This document shows positions 1 to 8,836 of a stretch of DNA of 23,033 nucleotides, piece by piece. Under the pieces are notes generated by a model. That model did no database searches, was not told the origin of the DNA, and saw only the letters and a program-made list of their open reading frames with translations. Origin of the DNA: Rhodospirillaceae bacterium (GTDB lineage: Bacteria > Pseudomonadota > Alphaproteobacteria > Rhodospirillales > Magnetospirillaceae); assembly GCA_030151865.1 (NCBI GenBank), contig JASLCK010000053.1, forward strand, positions 1 to 23,033, in the 5' to 3' direction. The position numbers and the translations under genes were made by a program. Each line of letters begins with the position of its first letter. Position 1 is the first letter of the stretch.

Positions 1-303
1 GGCGGCCCCAAGGTCTACAGCTTCAAGGAACTGATGGAACTGGTGCTGTCGGCATCGGGCCGCTGCCGCTGCCTGTTGCCGCTGCCCCTGACGGTGGCCA
101 AGGTGCAGGCCGCGTTCCTGCAATTCCTGCCGGTTCCGCCGCTGACCCCCGATCAGGTCAAGCTGCTGGCCCACGACAATGTGGTCGAGCCGGGCGCCAT
201 GGATCTGTCGGAACTGGGCATCAGCCCGACTTCGGCGGAAGTGGTGGTGCCGACTTATCTGTCGCGCTTCAAGAACCCCTACATCCACGCCAATCCGGTC
301 TAA
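1..303 (+). CDS. Complex I NDUFA9-family NAD(P)-binding protein, C-terminal part (5' truncated by window)
   Basis: An open frame runs from base 1 to the TAA at 301-303 and gives the last 100 residues of a larger protein. The stretch from VYSFKELMEL through PLTPDQVKLLAHDNVV to the SRFKNPY tail matches what I know of the C-terminus of the NDUFA9-like atypical short-chain dehydrogenases (NAD-dependent epimerase fold). In alphaproteobacteria and mitochondria these are accessory to respiratory complex I or act in quinone-related steps. The Rossmann nucleotide-binding half lies upstream of the window, so no catalytic motif can be checked. The in-frame ATG at 34 is internal and should not be taken as a start. 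The gene is followed within 25 bases by a strong terminator, so it ends its transcription unit. The family is fairly certain; the exact role is not. Confidence 0.75.
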   Translation, partial: GGPKVYSFKELMELVLSASGRCRCLLPLPLTVAKVQAAFLQFLPVPPLTPDQVKLLAHDNVVEPGAMDLSELGISPTSAEVVVPTYLSRFKNPYIHANPV

Positions 304-326
304 CCGGACCAGGCTGTCGGGCAACG

Positions 327-355
327 AAAAAGGGCCGGTCTTCCGGCCCTTTTTT
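327..355 (+). terminator. Rho-independent terminator after the NDUFA9-like gene
   Basis: A 12-bp perfect stem (AAAAAGGGCCGG at 327-338, pairing with 343-354) closes a TCTT loop and runs into a T tract ending at 355. Because the 5' arm begins with an A run, the same hairpin can also stop transcripts arriving from the opposite strand, where the phosphatase gene ends at 378. Confidence 0.9.
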
Positions 356-377
356 CATTTCTAAAGAAAAACGAAGC

Positions 378-848
378 CTACATCCGGCCGGAGATATGCT
401 CCAACAGGCCCCGGCAGGCATCTTCGATCATGTCATAGACATCTTCGAACCCACGGTTGCCGCCATAATAGGGATCGGGGACGTCGGTAAACGGGCAATC
501 GCTGGCAAAATTCAGCAAAAGATGGATGCGGTCTTCGCGACCTTTGGGGGCCAGGCGCTGCAAGCGTCGTTCATGCCCACTATCAAGCGCCAAAATATAG
601 TCGAATTCGTCAAAATCGGCGGCACTAACCTGCCGGGCCCGCTGGCCGCTAATATCGATGCCGCGCCCCTTGGCGGTCATCATGCTGCGCCGGTCTGGCG
701 GTTCATCCACATGGTAAGCATCCGTCCCCGCCGAATCGACCGCGATATGTTCCGACAGTCCCATACTGTCCACCAAAGACCGGAACACCCCTTCAGCCGT
801 CGGCGAACGGCAGATATTGCCCGTGCAGACGAAAAGAACCTTGACCAA
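378..848 (-). CDS. Low-molecular-weight protein-tyrosine phosphatase
   Basis: The product removes phosphate from phosphotyrosine (or small aryl phosphates) in the cytoplasm. The N-terminal P-loop VCTGNICRS has nucleophile Cys8, Arg14 and Ser15 of the CX5R(S/T) signature, and DPYYGG near the C-terminus supplies the general-acid aspartate. The length of 156 aa is normal for the family. I chose the TTG at 846-848 as start because it puts the first strand (VKVLFVC) at the N-terminus, as in the family, and because GGAGG sits 7 nt upstream of it. The upstream ATG at 885-887 would add 13 residues with no family counterpart. The gene is divergent from the sirtuin gene starting at 911. Members beside exopolysaccharide genes act on tyrosine kinases, but no such genes are visible here, so the substrate is unknown. 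Confidence 0.9.
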   Translation of the reverse strand: MVKVLFVCTGNICRSPTAEGVFRSLVDSMGLSEHIAVDSAGTDAYHVDEPPDRRSMMTAKGRGIDISGQRARQVSAADFDEFDYILALDSGHERRLQRLAPKGREDRIHLLLNFASDCPFTDVPDPYYGGNRGFEDVYDMIEDACRGLLEHISGRM

Positions 849-910
849 GTGCGGACCTCCAACCAGAACATGCCCTGTGGCAACCATATACTTATAAGGG
901 ACATGACGCC

Positions 911-1630
911 ATGCCGGGACGCATCGTTATTTTAACCGGGGCTGGAATTTCGAAAGAATCTGGCTTGGACACCTTTCGTTGCGAAGGCGGGGTATGGTCT
1001 CGCGTCCGACTGGAAGATGTCGCCACCCCCGAAGGGTATCGCCGCAATCCCGCTTTGGTGCATGACTTTTATAACGCTCGCCGCCGCCAATTGGTGGAAG
1101 GCGAGGCTAAGCCCAACGCCGCTCATCTGGCCCTGGCCCGCCTGGAGCAGGAATGGCCGGGCGAAGTCCTGCTGGTCACCCAGAACATCGACGATCTGCA
1201 TGAACAGGCGGGCAGCCGCAATCTGATCCATATGCATGGCGAGTTGATGAAAGGCCGCTGCGATCATTGCGAGGCTGTGCTGCCCTGGGCGGAAGATATG
1301 GGAACAGACAGCCAATGCCCCCGCTGTGGTCGCATCGGCCAGATCCGCCCCCATGTGGTGTGGTTTGGCGAAGTCCCGCTGGAAATGCCGCGCATCTTTT
1401 CAGCACTCGATGACTGCGTGCTGTTTCTGTCCATCGGTACGTCGGGGCATGTCTATCCGGCAGCGGGCTTTGTCGCCCACGTCAATGCCCATGGTCGGGC
1501 ACAAAGTTTCGAGCTGAATTTGGAACCGTCAAATGGCGCCACCCTCTTCGACGATGCCATTTATGGCCCGGCGACAGAAGTGGTTCCGGCCTTTGTGGAA
1601 CAGGTGTTAGCAGGAACGATCGAGGTCTAA
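911..1630 (+). CDS. cobB: NAD-dependent protein deacylase, sirtuin (Sir2/CobB family, class III-like)
   Basis: Sirtuins remove acyl groups from lysines using NAD+, giving nicotinamide and O-acyl-ADP-ribose. The 239-aa protein has the NAD motif GAGIS (residues 10-14), TQNIDDLH (90-97), catalytic His109 in HMHGEL, and a zinc ribbon with Cys117, Cys120, Cys136 and Cys139. Tyr54 and Arg57 (YNAR) occupy the positions that in SIRT5 and E. coli CobB bind the carboxylate of succinyl- or malonyl-lysine, so desuccinylase activity is likely alongside deacetylation. The ATG at 911 is supported by AAGGGA about ten bases upstream and by the usual short N-terminus before GAGIS. An ATG at 903 is out of frame. 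A conserved target of CobB enzymes, acetyl-CoA synthetase, is encoded about 9 kb downstream. The gene converges on the UppP-like gene with only 8 bases between stop codons. Confidence 0.93.
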   Translation: MPGRIVILTGAGISKESGLDTFRCEGGVWSRVRLEDVATPEGYRRNPALVHDFYNARRRQLVEGEAKPNAAHLALARLEQEWPGEVLLVTQNIDDLHEQAGSRNLIHMHGELMKGRCDHCEAVLPWAEDMGTDSQCPRCGRIGQIRPHVVWFGEVPLEMPRIFSALDDCVLFLSIGTSGHVYPAAGFVAHVNAHGRAQSFELNLEPSNGATLFDDAIYGPATEVVPAFVEQVLAGTIEV

Positions 1631-1645
1631 GGGACAGACTAGACC
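1624..1645. repeat. Inverted repeat spanning the two convergent stop codons
   Basis: GGTCTA (1624-1629) and TAGACC (1640-1645) form a perfect 6-bp inverted repeat around a 10-nt loop. The TAA of the sirtuin gene and the TAG of the UppP-like gene both lie in or at the edge of it. There is no T tract, so it is not a standard terminator. It may only slow or end the colliding transcripts, or be chance. Confidence 0.35.
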
Positions 1646-2427
1646 AGGGCGACCGCAACCATCGCGCCGCCCACCACCAGACGATAGAGTACGAACGGCA
1701 TCAATCCAGATCGTTCCAGCCAACGGGTGGTCAACGCCACGGCGATCAGCGACAGCAGGAAAGACAGCAGCGCCGCCACCATATCGGCGGCGGTCGGACC
1801 GATACCTTGAACGGCATTGGCTCCGACCTCCTGCACAAAGGCGGTGATCAGAACCGGGATTGACGACAGCAGGATAAAACGGAAGGCGGAGGGGCGTTCC
1901 AGCCCCAACAGGCGCCCCATGATGACCGTGGCGGCCACCCGGCCAACACCGGGCACGAACGTCAGCAATTGTGCGACGCCTAAAGCGAGCGACCCACCGG
2001 CCCCCATATGCTCGACCCGTTTGACGGTCATGCAAAGGCGATCAGCGAACAGCATCACCAACGCCGACAGAAGCGTGATCACGCCGACCAGCAGCAGCAA
2101 ATCCAAAGACAGGGGTTCCGGGGCTCCAAAAGCCAACTGAACTGCCACGACCGGCAATGCCGTCAGCAAAATCTTGCCCAGCAACCGCGACCCCGGCTCG
2201 ACCCGACCACGGCGCAGCCGCCAAAGCCCGACGCTGATGCTGGCGAGATAGCGCCAGAGATAGCAAGACAAGGCCATTACGACACCGAAATCGATGGCGG
2301 CAACGATCGTTCCTGGCCGCCAACCGGCCAATTTCGACACCAGCAGCACATGCCCTGCCGGATCAATCGGCAGAACTTCGGCAACGCCCCGGACCAAGGC
2401 GATCAAGACTAAATCTAGCAGGCTCAA
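1639..2427 (-). CDS. uppP: UppP/BacA-like undecaprenyl-diphosphatase family membrane protein with eroded signature motifs
   Basis: Family members are inner-membrane enzymes that dephosphorylate undecaprenyl pyrophosphate to recycle the lipid carrier of cell-wall synthesis. The 262-aa hydrophobic protein has the family's two re-entrant regions in the right places: residues 13-26 (RGVAEVLPIDPAGH) and 159-167 (PGVGRVAAT), plus several membrane segments. The key residues are altered. The first acidic/Gln residue of (E/Q)xxxE is Arg13, with Glu17 kept. The SS pair before the (T/S)GH is Asp22-Pro23, with His26 kept. PGxSRSxxT has Gly162 and Val164 in place of the serines, with Arg163 and Thr167 kept. 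Catalysis as in E. coli BacA is therefore doubtful. The start is a TTG at 2425-2427 preceded by a GGGGG stretch about 9 nt away. Membership is fairly certain; activity is not. Confidence 0.7.
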   Translation of the reverse strand: MSLLDLVLIALVRGVAEVLPIDPAGHVLLVSKLAGWRPGTIVAAIDFGVVMALSCYLWRYLASISVGLWRLRRGRVEPGSRLLGKILLTALPVVAVQLAFGAPEPLSLDLLLLVGVITLLSALVMLFADRLCMTVKRVEHMGAGGSLALGVAQLLTFVPGVGRVAATVIMGRLLGLERPSAFRFILLSSIPVLITAFVQEVGANAVQGIGPTAADMVAALLSFLLSLIAVALTTRWLERSGLMPFVLYRLVVGGAMVAVALV

Positions 2428-2593
2428 GAGATGCTACCCCCTGTTTATGGGCTTATAGCACAAACCGGCGGCGCTGTAAAAAGGGGCTATTAGGTCCGAT
2501 TTGATACTAAATTCATCCCATGTTCTGCGTTGCACTGGCGGCATCAACCTGAACCAGGATCGCCCAAACGATAATTGGTCAGCTTTATTTACC

Positions 2594-2599
2594 TATAAT
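2594..2599 (+). promoter_or_regulatory. Candidate -10 box upstream of gltD
   Basis: A perfect TATAAT lies in the AT-rich gap about 93 bases before the gltD start. The nearest -35-like TTGGTC (2575-2580) is only 13 bases away, so the spacing is poor and the -35 is unresolved. No sigma-54 GG-N10-GC element fits in the part of the gap I checked. Confidence 0.35.
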
Positions 2600-2691
2600 G
2601 CATTTTTTCCTCGATTCCTGCCGAATTCAAGGGTATGAGACATGAACCCCTAGCGGGAAAGTCTTGCTGTCCAAAAGCGGAGCCGCGTGTC

Positions 2692-4134
2692 ATGTCGACC
2701 AAAATGCTGCAATTCACTCACCTTCCTCAGGCCATGCCCGCCAAGCGGAAAGCGACTGAGCGCAAGCAGGATTTCCGCGAAATCTATCAGGGCTTCGAAC
2801 CACCCCAGGCAACCGCCCAAGCCTCGCGTTGCGAGCAGTGCGGGATTCCGTTCTGCCAAATCCATTGCCCGGTCGCCAACAACATCCCCGACTGGCTGAT
2901 GCTGACGGCCTCGGGTCGGTTGGAAGAAGCCTATGCGGTGTCGTCGGCCACCAACAATTTCCCGGAAATCTGTGGCCGCATCTGTCCGCAGGACCGTCTG
3001 TGCGAAGGCAACTGTGTGCTTGAACAGAGCAAGCACAACTCGGTAACCATCGGTTCGGTCGAGAAGTACATCACCGACACCGCCTTTGCGAACGGCTGGG
3101 TCAAGCCGATCAAGCCGCGCCATGAACGCGCTGAATCGGTTGGCATCATTGGTGCTGGTCCGGCCGGTCTTGCCGCCGCTGATCAGCTGCGCAAACTGGG
3201 CTATCAGGTTCATGTCTATGACCGCCATGACCGCGCGGGTGGGTTGCTGATCTATGGCATTCCCGGCTTCAAGCTGGACAAGGCGGTGGTCGAGCGCCGG
3301 TCCAAACTGCTGGCCGATGGCGGCGTGACCTTCCATCTGAATTTCGAAATCGGCCGTGACGCCAGCCTGGACGAACTGCGCCAGAAGCATAATGCCGTTC
3401 TGATCGCCACCGGCGTTTACAAGGCCCGCGGCCTGAACGTCGCCGGGGACAAGCTGCCCGGCGTGCATGCCGCCCTGGATTATCTGATTGCCAGCAACCG
3501 CGTCAGCTTGGGTGACAAGGTGGCCGCCTTTGACAATGGCTCCCTGAACGCCGAAGGCAAGAACGTGGTGGTCATCGGTGGTGGTGACACCGCCATGGAC
3601 TGCGTGCGCACCGCCATTCGCCAGGGAGCCCAATCGGTCAAATGCGTCTATCGCCGCGACCGCGCCAACATGCCCGGCTCCAAACGCGAAGTGGCGCATG
3701 CCGAGGAGGAAGGCGTCGAATTCGTCTGGCAAACCGCCCCCGAAGCCGTGCTGGGCAACGGTAAGGCCGAAGCTGTGCGTGTCGTCAAAATGCATCTGGG
3801 CACCGCCGACGCCAGCGGCCGTCAGTCCCCGACCCCTGTCGATGGGTCTCAGACCGAAATTCCCGCCGATCTGGTGATCAAGGCGCTCGGCTTCGATCCT
3901 GAAGACGTGCCCACCCTGTTTGGCGCACCCGATCTGGATGTGAGCCGCTGGGGCACCGTCAAGGTGGACGCCAAAACCCAGATGACCAACCTGCCCGGCG
4001 TGTTCGCCGCCGGCGACATCGCGCGCGGCGCGTCCCTGGTGGTATGGGCCATCCGTGACGGACGCGACGCCGCCGCCGCCATCCATGATTTTATTCAGCA
4101 GCCTGCGGCCCAGAACGCCGTTTTGGCGTCGTAA
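2692..4134 (+). CDS. gltD: Glutamate synthase [NADPH], small (beta) subunit
   Basis: GltD takes electrons from NADPH through FAD and passes them via iron-sulfur clusters to GltB, which makes two glutamates from glutamine and 2-oxoglutarate. The 480-aa product has the N-terminal cysteine sets Cys47/50/55/59 and Cys94/98/104/108, which hold the two [4Fe-4S] clusters. It also has an FAD-binding GAGPAG at 154-159, an NADPH-binding GGGDTA from 296, and a C-terminal GVFAAGDIARG flavoprotein motif. I chose the ATG at 2692 because MSTKMLQF is where homologues begin and a CGGAG lies about 9 bases upstream. The longer reading from 2635 adds 19 residues with no family likeness. It lies 14 bases before gltB, in the reverse order of the E. 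coli gltBD operon. Confidence 0.96.
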   Translation: MSTKMLQFTHLPQAMPAKRKATERKQDFREIYQGFEPPQATAQASRCEQCGIPFCQIHCPVANNIPDWLMLTASGRLEEAYAVSSATNNFPEICGRICPQDRLCEGNCVLEQSKHNSVTIGSVEKYITDTAFANGWVKPIKPRHERAESVGIIGAGPAGLAAADQLRKLGYQVHVYDRHDRAGGLLIYGIPGFKLDKAVVERRSKLLADGGVTFHLNFEIGRDASLDELRQKHNAVLIATGVYKARGLNVAGDKLPGVHAALDYLIASNRVSLGDKVAAFDNGSLNAEGKNVVVIGGGDTAMDCVRTAIRQGAQSVKCVYRRDRANMPGSKREVAHAEEEGVEFVWQTAPEAVLGNGKAEAVRVVKMHLGTADASGRQSPTPVDGSQTEIPADLVIKALGFDPEDVPTLFGAPDLDVSRWGTVKVDAKTQMTNLPGVFAAGDIARGASLVVWAIRDGRDAAAAIHDFIQQPAAQNAVLAS

Positions 4135-4148
4135 GCGGAGAGATCGTT

Positions 4149-7100
4149 ATGAACCAGATCGTCCGTACCGAAGGCGAAGCTTTCGTCGAACAGTACAAGA
4201 AGAATGCGGAAGTCCTGACCAAGGCCGGGATCGACGTCACCCCCCACGACGCCTGTGGCGTCGGTTTGGTTGCCGCCATGGATGGCAAGCCGCGCCGGTC
4301 CGTGGTGGTTGCTGGCATCGAAGCGCTGAAGGTCCTGTTCCATCGCGGCGCGGTGGACGCCGACGGCAAGACCGGCGATGGCGCGGGCATTCATGTGGAA
4401 ATCCCCCAGGACTTCTTTAAGGACCATATCCGCCATCAGGGCCACGAACCGGTTCCCGGCAGCCTGGCTGTCGGCATGTGCTTCCTGCCCAAGACCGATC
4501 TGGGGGCGCAGGAACGCTGTCGTTCGATCGTCGAAGCGGAAATCCTGAAGTTCGGTTATCGCATCTATGGCTGGCGTCAGGTGCCGGTCAACGTCACCGT
4601 GATCGGGGAAAAGGCCAACGCCACCCGCCCCGAAATCGAACAGATCATGGTCGCCAACGCCCGCAATGTGGACGAACAGACCTTCGAGACCGAGCTTTAC
4701 ATCATCCGTCGCCGTATCGAAAAGGCGGTGTTGGCCGAACATATCAGCGACTTTTACATCTGCTCGCTGTCCTGCCGGTCGGTGATCTATAAGGGCATGT
4801 TCCTGGCCGAACAGCTGTCGGTGTTCTATCCCGATCTGCTGGACGAACGTTTTGTTTCGTCGTTTGCCATCTATCACCAGCGTTATTCCACCAACACCTT
4901 CCCGACCTGGCGTCTGGCTCAGCCGTTCCGCATGTTGGCCCATAACGGGGAAATCAACACCCTGAACGGCAACCTGAATTGGATGAAGTCGCACGAAACC
5001 CGGCTGGCGCACGAACTGCTGGGCGATCACGTCAACGACATCAAGCCGGTGGTGCAGGCGGGCGGCTCGGACTCGGCGGCGCTCGACAATGTCTTCGAAC
5101 TGCTGGTGCGCGCCGGGCGCGACGCCCCTATGGTCAAGTCGATGCTGGTGCCGGAAAGCCTCAGCAACAATTCGACCATGCCTGAAAAGCACCGTGAGTT
5201 CTTCGCCTATTGCAACAGCATCATGGAACCCTGGGACGGCCCTGCCGCCCTGTGCGCCACCGATGGCCGCTGGGTGGTGGCGGGCATGGACCGCAACGGC
5301 CTGCGTCCGATGCGCTACACCATCAGCGCCGACGGCTTGCTGATCGTTGGTTCCGAAACCGGAATGGTACGCATCCCCGAACAGGACGTGGTGGAAAAAG
5401 GCCGCGTTGGTCCGGGCCAGATGATTGGCATCAATCTGAAGGCGGGTAAGCTCTATAAGGATCGCGAGCTCAAGGACCTGTTGGCAGCCCGCAAGCCTTA
5501 TGGCGACTGGACCAAGAAGACCACTCAGTTGGACAGCCTGGTGCGTACCGGTGCCCCGGAACCGTCGGTCTTCTCGACCGAGGAACTGCGCCGCCGTCAG
5601 TTCGTCTATGGCCTGACCATGGAAGACCTGGAACTGATCCTGCATCCCATGGCCGAAGACGGCAAGGAAGCCATCGGATCGATGGGCGACGACACCCCGC
5701 TGGCGGTGCTGTCCAACCAATATCGCGGTCTGCACCATTACTTCCGCCAGACCTTCAGTCAGGTCACCAATCCGCCGATCGACAGTCTGCGCGAAAACCG
5801 GGTGATGAGCCTGAAGACCCGTCTGGGCAATCTGGGCAATATCCTGGATGAGGAAGAAACCCAGTGCGAACTGTTGCAGTTGGAAAGCCCGGTTCTGTCC
5901 AATACCGAGTTTGCCGCCATGCGCCGTTATATGGGCGACACGGCCGCAGAAATCGACTGCACCTTTGACGCCAATGGCGGCGACCACGCCCTGACCGACG
6001 CCCTGCGCCGCATCCAGCGCGAGGCCGAAGACGCGGTGCGCGGCGGCTGCACCCATGTCATCTTGTCGGACGAAAAGGTCAGCGCCACCCGTGCCCCCAT
6101 TCCGATGATCCTGGCGGCGGGCGGGGTGCATACCTATCTGGTGCGCCAGCAACTGCGCACCTTTACCTCGCTCAACGTGCGGTCGGGCGAATGCATGGAC
6201 GTGCAGTACTTTGCCGTCCTGATCGGCGTCGGCGCCACCACCGTCAACGCCTATGTCGCCCAGGAAGGCATCGCCGAACGTCACCGCCGCGGTCTATTCC
6301 CCGGCCTGACCCTGGAGGAATGCATCGCCCGCTATCAGCATGCCATCGACCAGGGCTTGTTGAAGGTCATGTCGAAGATGGGGATTTCCGTGATCTCCAG
6401 CTATCGCGGCGGCTATTGCTTCGAGGCGGTCGGCCTGTCGCGCGCTCTGGTGGCGGAATTCTTCCCCGGCATGAGTTCGCGTATTTCCGGCCTGGGGCTG
6501 ACCGGCATTCAACACAAGGTGCTGGAAATGCACCAAAAGGCCTGGGGCGACGAAACCATCGCCCTGCCGATCGGCAGCTTCTATCGCTCGCGTCGTGGCG
6601 GCGAAGCCCACAGCTTCGACGGCACCTTGATCCACACCCTGCAAAGCGCAGTGGCTACCGACAGCTATACCGCTTACAAGCGCTATTCCGAAGGCTTGCG
6701 CAAGCTGGCCCCAATCTCGCTGCGCGATCTGTTGGAATACAAGCCCGCCGCCGCCCCGGTGTCGGTGGACGAAGTGGAATCCACCACTGAAATCCGCAAG
6801 CGCTTCCTGACGCCAGGTATGTCCCTGGGGGCGCTCAGCCCGGAAGCGCACGGTACCTTGAACATCGCCATGAACCGCATTGGCGCCAAATCGGTGTCGG
6901 GTGAAGGCGGCGAAGTGCCGGAACGCTATAAGCCCGCCCCCAACGGCGACAACGCCAATTCAGCGATCAAGCAGGTTGCTTCCGGCCGCTTCGGCGTCAC
7001 GGCGGAGTATTTGAAGAACTGCCGCGAAATCGAAATCAAGGTGGCCCAGGGCGCCAAGCCCGGTGAAGGCGGGCAGTTGCCCGGCTTCAAAGTGACGGTA

Positions 7101-8690
7101 GAAATCGCCAAGCTGCGCCACGCCACCCCCGGTGTCACCCTGATCAGCCCGCCGCCGCACCACGACATCTATTCGATCGAGGATTTGGCCCAGCTGATCT
7201 ATGACCTGAAGCAGATCAACCCGGAAGCCAAGGTCTGCGTCAAGCTGGTCAGCCGTTCCGGTATCGGCACGATTGCCGCAGGCGTCGCCAAGGCCAAGGC
7301 CGACATCATCTTGGTGTCGGGCAATGTCGGCGGCACGGGCGCTTCGCCCCAGACCTCGATCAAGTTCGCGGGCCTGCCTTGGGAAATGGGCCTGTCGGAA
7401 GTGCATCAGGTACTGACGTTGAACCGTCTGCGTCACCGCGTAAAGCTGCGCACCGATGGCGGCATCAAGACCGGCCGTGACATCGTCATCGCCGCCATGC
7501 TGGGGGCCGAGGAATTCGGCATCGGCACCACCTCCCTGGTGGCCATGGGCTGCATCATGGTGCGTCAGTGCCATTCCAACACCTGCCCGGTGGGGGTTTG
7601 CACCCAGGATCAGGAACTGCGCCAGAAGTTCACCGGCACCCCGGAAAAGGTGGTCAACCTGTTCAGCTTCGTCGCCGAGGAAGTGCGCGAGATCCTGGCT
7701 TCGCTGGGGGTGCGCACGCTGAACGAGATCATTGGCCGGTCCGACCTGCTGGCCCAGGTCAGCCGTGGCTCGGCCCATCTGGACGATCTGGACCTTAACC
7801 CGATCCTGGCTCAGGCTGATTCGGGCGGGTTCCCGCGTTATTGCACCCTGGAAGGGCGCAACGAGGTCCCCGACACCCTGGACGCCCAGATGATCGCCGA
7901 CGCCCGCCCGGCGTTGGAAGAAGGCGAAAAGATGCAGCTGACCTATACGGTGCGCAATACCCACCGCGCCGTCGGCACCAAGCTGTCGCACATGATCACC
8001 AAACGTTACGGCATGTTCGGGCTGCAACCCGGCCATATCACCGTGCGTCTGCGCGGTTCGGCCGGGCAGTCGCTGGGGGCCTGGGCGGTGCAGGGGCTGA
8101 AGCTGGACGTGTTCGGCGACAGCAACGACTATGTGGGAAAGGGCCTGTCGGGCGGCACCATCGTGGTGCGTCCGCCGGTCTCCAGCCCGCTGAAGACCAA
8201 CCTTAACACCATCATCGGCAACACCGTGCTGTACGGGGCCACGGCGGGCAAGCTGTTCGCCGCCGGTCAGGCCGGTGAACGCTTTGCGGTTCGCAATTCC
8301 GGCGCCGATGTGGTTATCGAAGGCTGCGGCTCCAACGGCTGCGAATACATGACCGTCGGTACTGCCGTCATCCTGGGCGATGTCGGGGCCAATTTTGGCG
8401 CCGGTATGACTGGGGGCATGGCCTTCATCTGGGATGCCAACGACCAGTTCAAACATCGGGTCAACGGCGAGAGCGTCATCTGGCAGCGCATCGAAACCGA
8501 TTATTGGGAAGAAAAGCTGCTGGGTCTGATCCGCGAACATGCCCAGGAAACCCAATCGGCCCATGCCCAGGAAATCCTGGCGCACTGGCACAAGGAACGG
8601 GATCGCTTCTGGCAGGTGGTCCCTAAGGAAATGCTGGGCCGTCTGGCCAACCCGGTCACCCGTGAAGATGCCGAAAAGGTCACAGCCTGA
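4149..8690 (+). CDS. gltB: Glutamate synthase [NADPH], large (alpha) subunit
   Basis: The large subunit hydrolyses glutamine in an N-terminal Ntn-type amidotransferase domain. It channels the ammonia to the FMN site, where 2-oxoglutarate is reductively aminated. The 1513-aa protein begins with a 35-residue propeptide ending just before Cys36 in DACGVG, which becomes the N-terminal nucleophile after cleavage. The FMN domain carries the [3Fe-4S] cysteines Cys1135, Cys1141 and Cys1146 (CIMVRQCHSNTC), two residues off the Azospirillum mature numbering as I recall it. The C-terminal GXGXG-type beta-helix domain is present around SNGCEYMTVG and GANFGAGMTGG. GGAGAG lies about 6 nt before the ATG. 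It is co-transcribed with gltD and closed by a terminator at 8752. The large antisense frames over this gene are codon-bias shadows. Confidence 0.98.
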   Translation: MNQIVRTEGEAFVEQYKKNAEVLTKAGIDVTPHDACGVGLVAAMDGKPRRSVVVAGIEALKVLFHRGAVDADGKTGDGAGIHVEIPQDFFKDHIRHQGHEPVPGSLAVGMCFLPKTDLGAQERCRSIVEAEILKFGYRIYGWRQVPVNVTVIGEKANATRPEIEQIMVANARNVDEQTFETELYIIRRRIEKAVLAEHISDFYICSLSCRSVIYKGMFLAEQLSVFYPDLLDERFVSSFAIYHQRYSTNTFPTWRLAQPFRMLAHNGEINTLNGNLNWMKSHETRLAHELLGDHVNDIKPVVQAGGSDSAALDNVFELLVRAGRDAPMVKSMLVPESLSNNSTMPEKHREFFAYCNSIMEPWDGPAALCATDGRWVVAGMDRNGLRPMRYTISADGLLIVGSETGMVRIPEQDVVEKGRVGPGQMIGINLKAGKLYKDRELKDLLAARKPYGDWTKKTTQLDSLVRTGAPEPSVFSTEELRRRQFVYGLTMEDLELILHPMAEDGKEAIGSMGDDTPLAVLSNQYRGLHHYFRQTFSQVTNPPIDSLRENRVMSLKTRLGNLGNILDEEETQCELLQLESPVLSNTEFAAMRRYMGDTAAEIDCTFDANGGDHALTDALRRIQREAEDAVRGGCTHVILSDEKVSATRAPIPMILAAGGVHTYLVRQQLRTFTSLNVRSGECMDVQYFAVLIGVGATTVNAYVAQEGIAERHRRGLFPGLTLEECIARYQHAIDQGLLKVMSKMGISVISSYRGGYCFEAVGLSRALVAEFFPGMSSRISGLGLTGIQHKVLEMHQKAWGDETIALPIGSFYRSRRGGEAHSFDGTLIHTLQSAVATDSYTAYKRYSEGLRKLAPISLRDLLEYKPAAAPVSVDEVESTTEIRKRFLTPGMSLGALSPEAHGTLNIAMNRIGAKSVSGEGGEVPERYKPAPNGDNANSAIKQVASGRFGVTAEYLKNCREIEIKVAQGAKPGEGGQLPGFKVTVEIAKLRHATPGVTLISPPPHHDIYSIEDLAQLIYDLKQINPEAKVCVKLVSRSGIGTIAAGVAKAKADIILVSGNVGGTGASPQTSIKFAGLPWEMGLSEVHQVLTLNRLRHRVKLRTDGGIKTGRDIVIAAMLGAEEFGIGTTSLVAMGCIMVRQCHSNTCPVGVCTQDQELRQKFTGTPEKVVNLFSFVAEEVREILASLGVRTLNEIIGRSDLLAQVSRGSAHLDDLDLNPILAQADSGGFPRYCTLEGRNEVPDTLDAQMIADARPALEEGEKMQLTYTVRNTHRAVGTKLSHMITKRYGMFGLQPGHITVRLRGSAGQSLGAWAVQGLKLDVFGDSNDYVGKGLSGGTIVVRPPVSSPLKTNLNTIIGNTVLYGATAGKLFAAGQAGERFAVRNSGADVVIEGCGSNGCEYMTVGTAVILGDVGANFGAGMTGGMAFIWDANDQFKHRVNGESVIWQRIETDYWEEKLLGLIREHAQETQSAHAQEILAHWHKERDRFWQVVPKEMLGRLANPVTREDAEKVTA

Positions 8691-8751
8691 CCGTTTGGCA
8701 GACCCTGCATAAGACCAAGAATGGGACCACAAATTAGGTAACGTCCAAGCC

Positions 8752-8789
8752 GCCGCCGCTCCCTCTTGCAGGGGCGGCGGCATTTTTTT
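8752..8789 (+). terminator. Rho-independent terminator of the gltDB operon
   Basis: GCCGCCGCTCCCT (8752-8764) pairs with AGGGGCGGCGGC (8770-8781) with one bulged T, around a CTTGC loop. Seven T's follow at 8783-8789. It lies 61 bases after the gltB stop and 47 bases before the next start. Confidence 0.92.
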
Positions 8790-8836
8790 AGCAATTCCTT
8801 TTGCAGCGAAGGGGCCGGTCGGCTAAAAACAGCCCT

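Noticed and set aside
2655..2668. Sigma-54 promoter for gltD (GGGAAAGTCTTGCT)
   Set aside because: The spacing between the GG and GC elements does not fit the required ten bases, and no NtrC-type site was found.
4095..8783. Two long - strand open frames (4095-6284 and 6960-8783) opposite gltB
   Set aside because: They lie wholly antisense to an unmistakable gltB, have His/Gln/Gly-rich low-information translations without family motifs, and are the usual by-product of high-GC codon bias.
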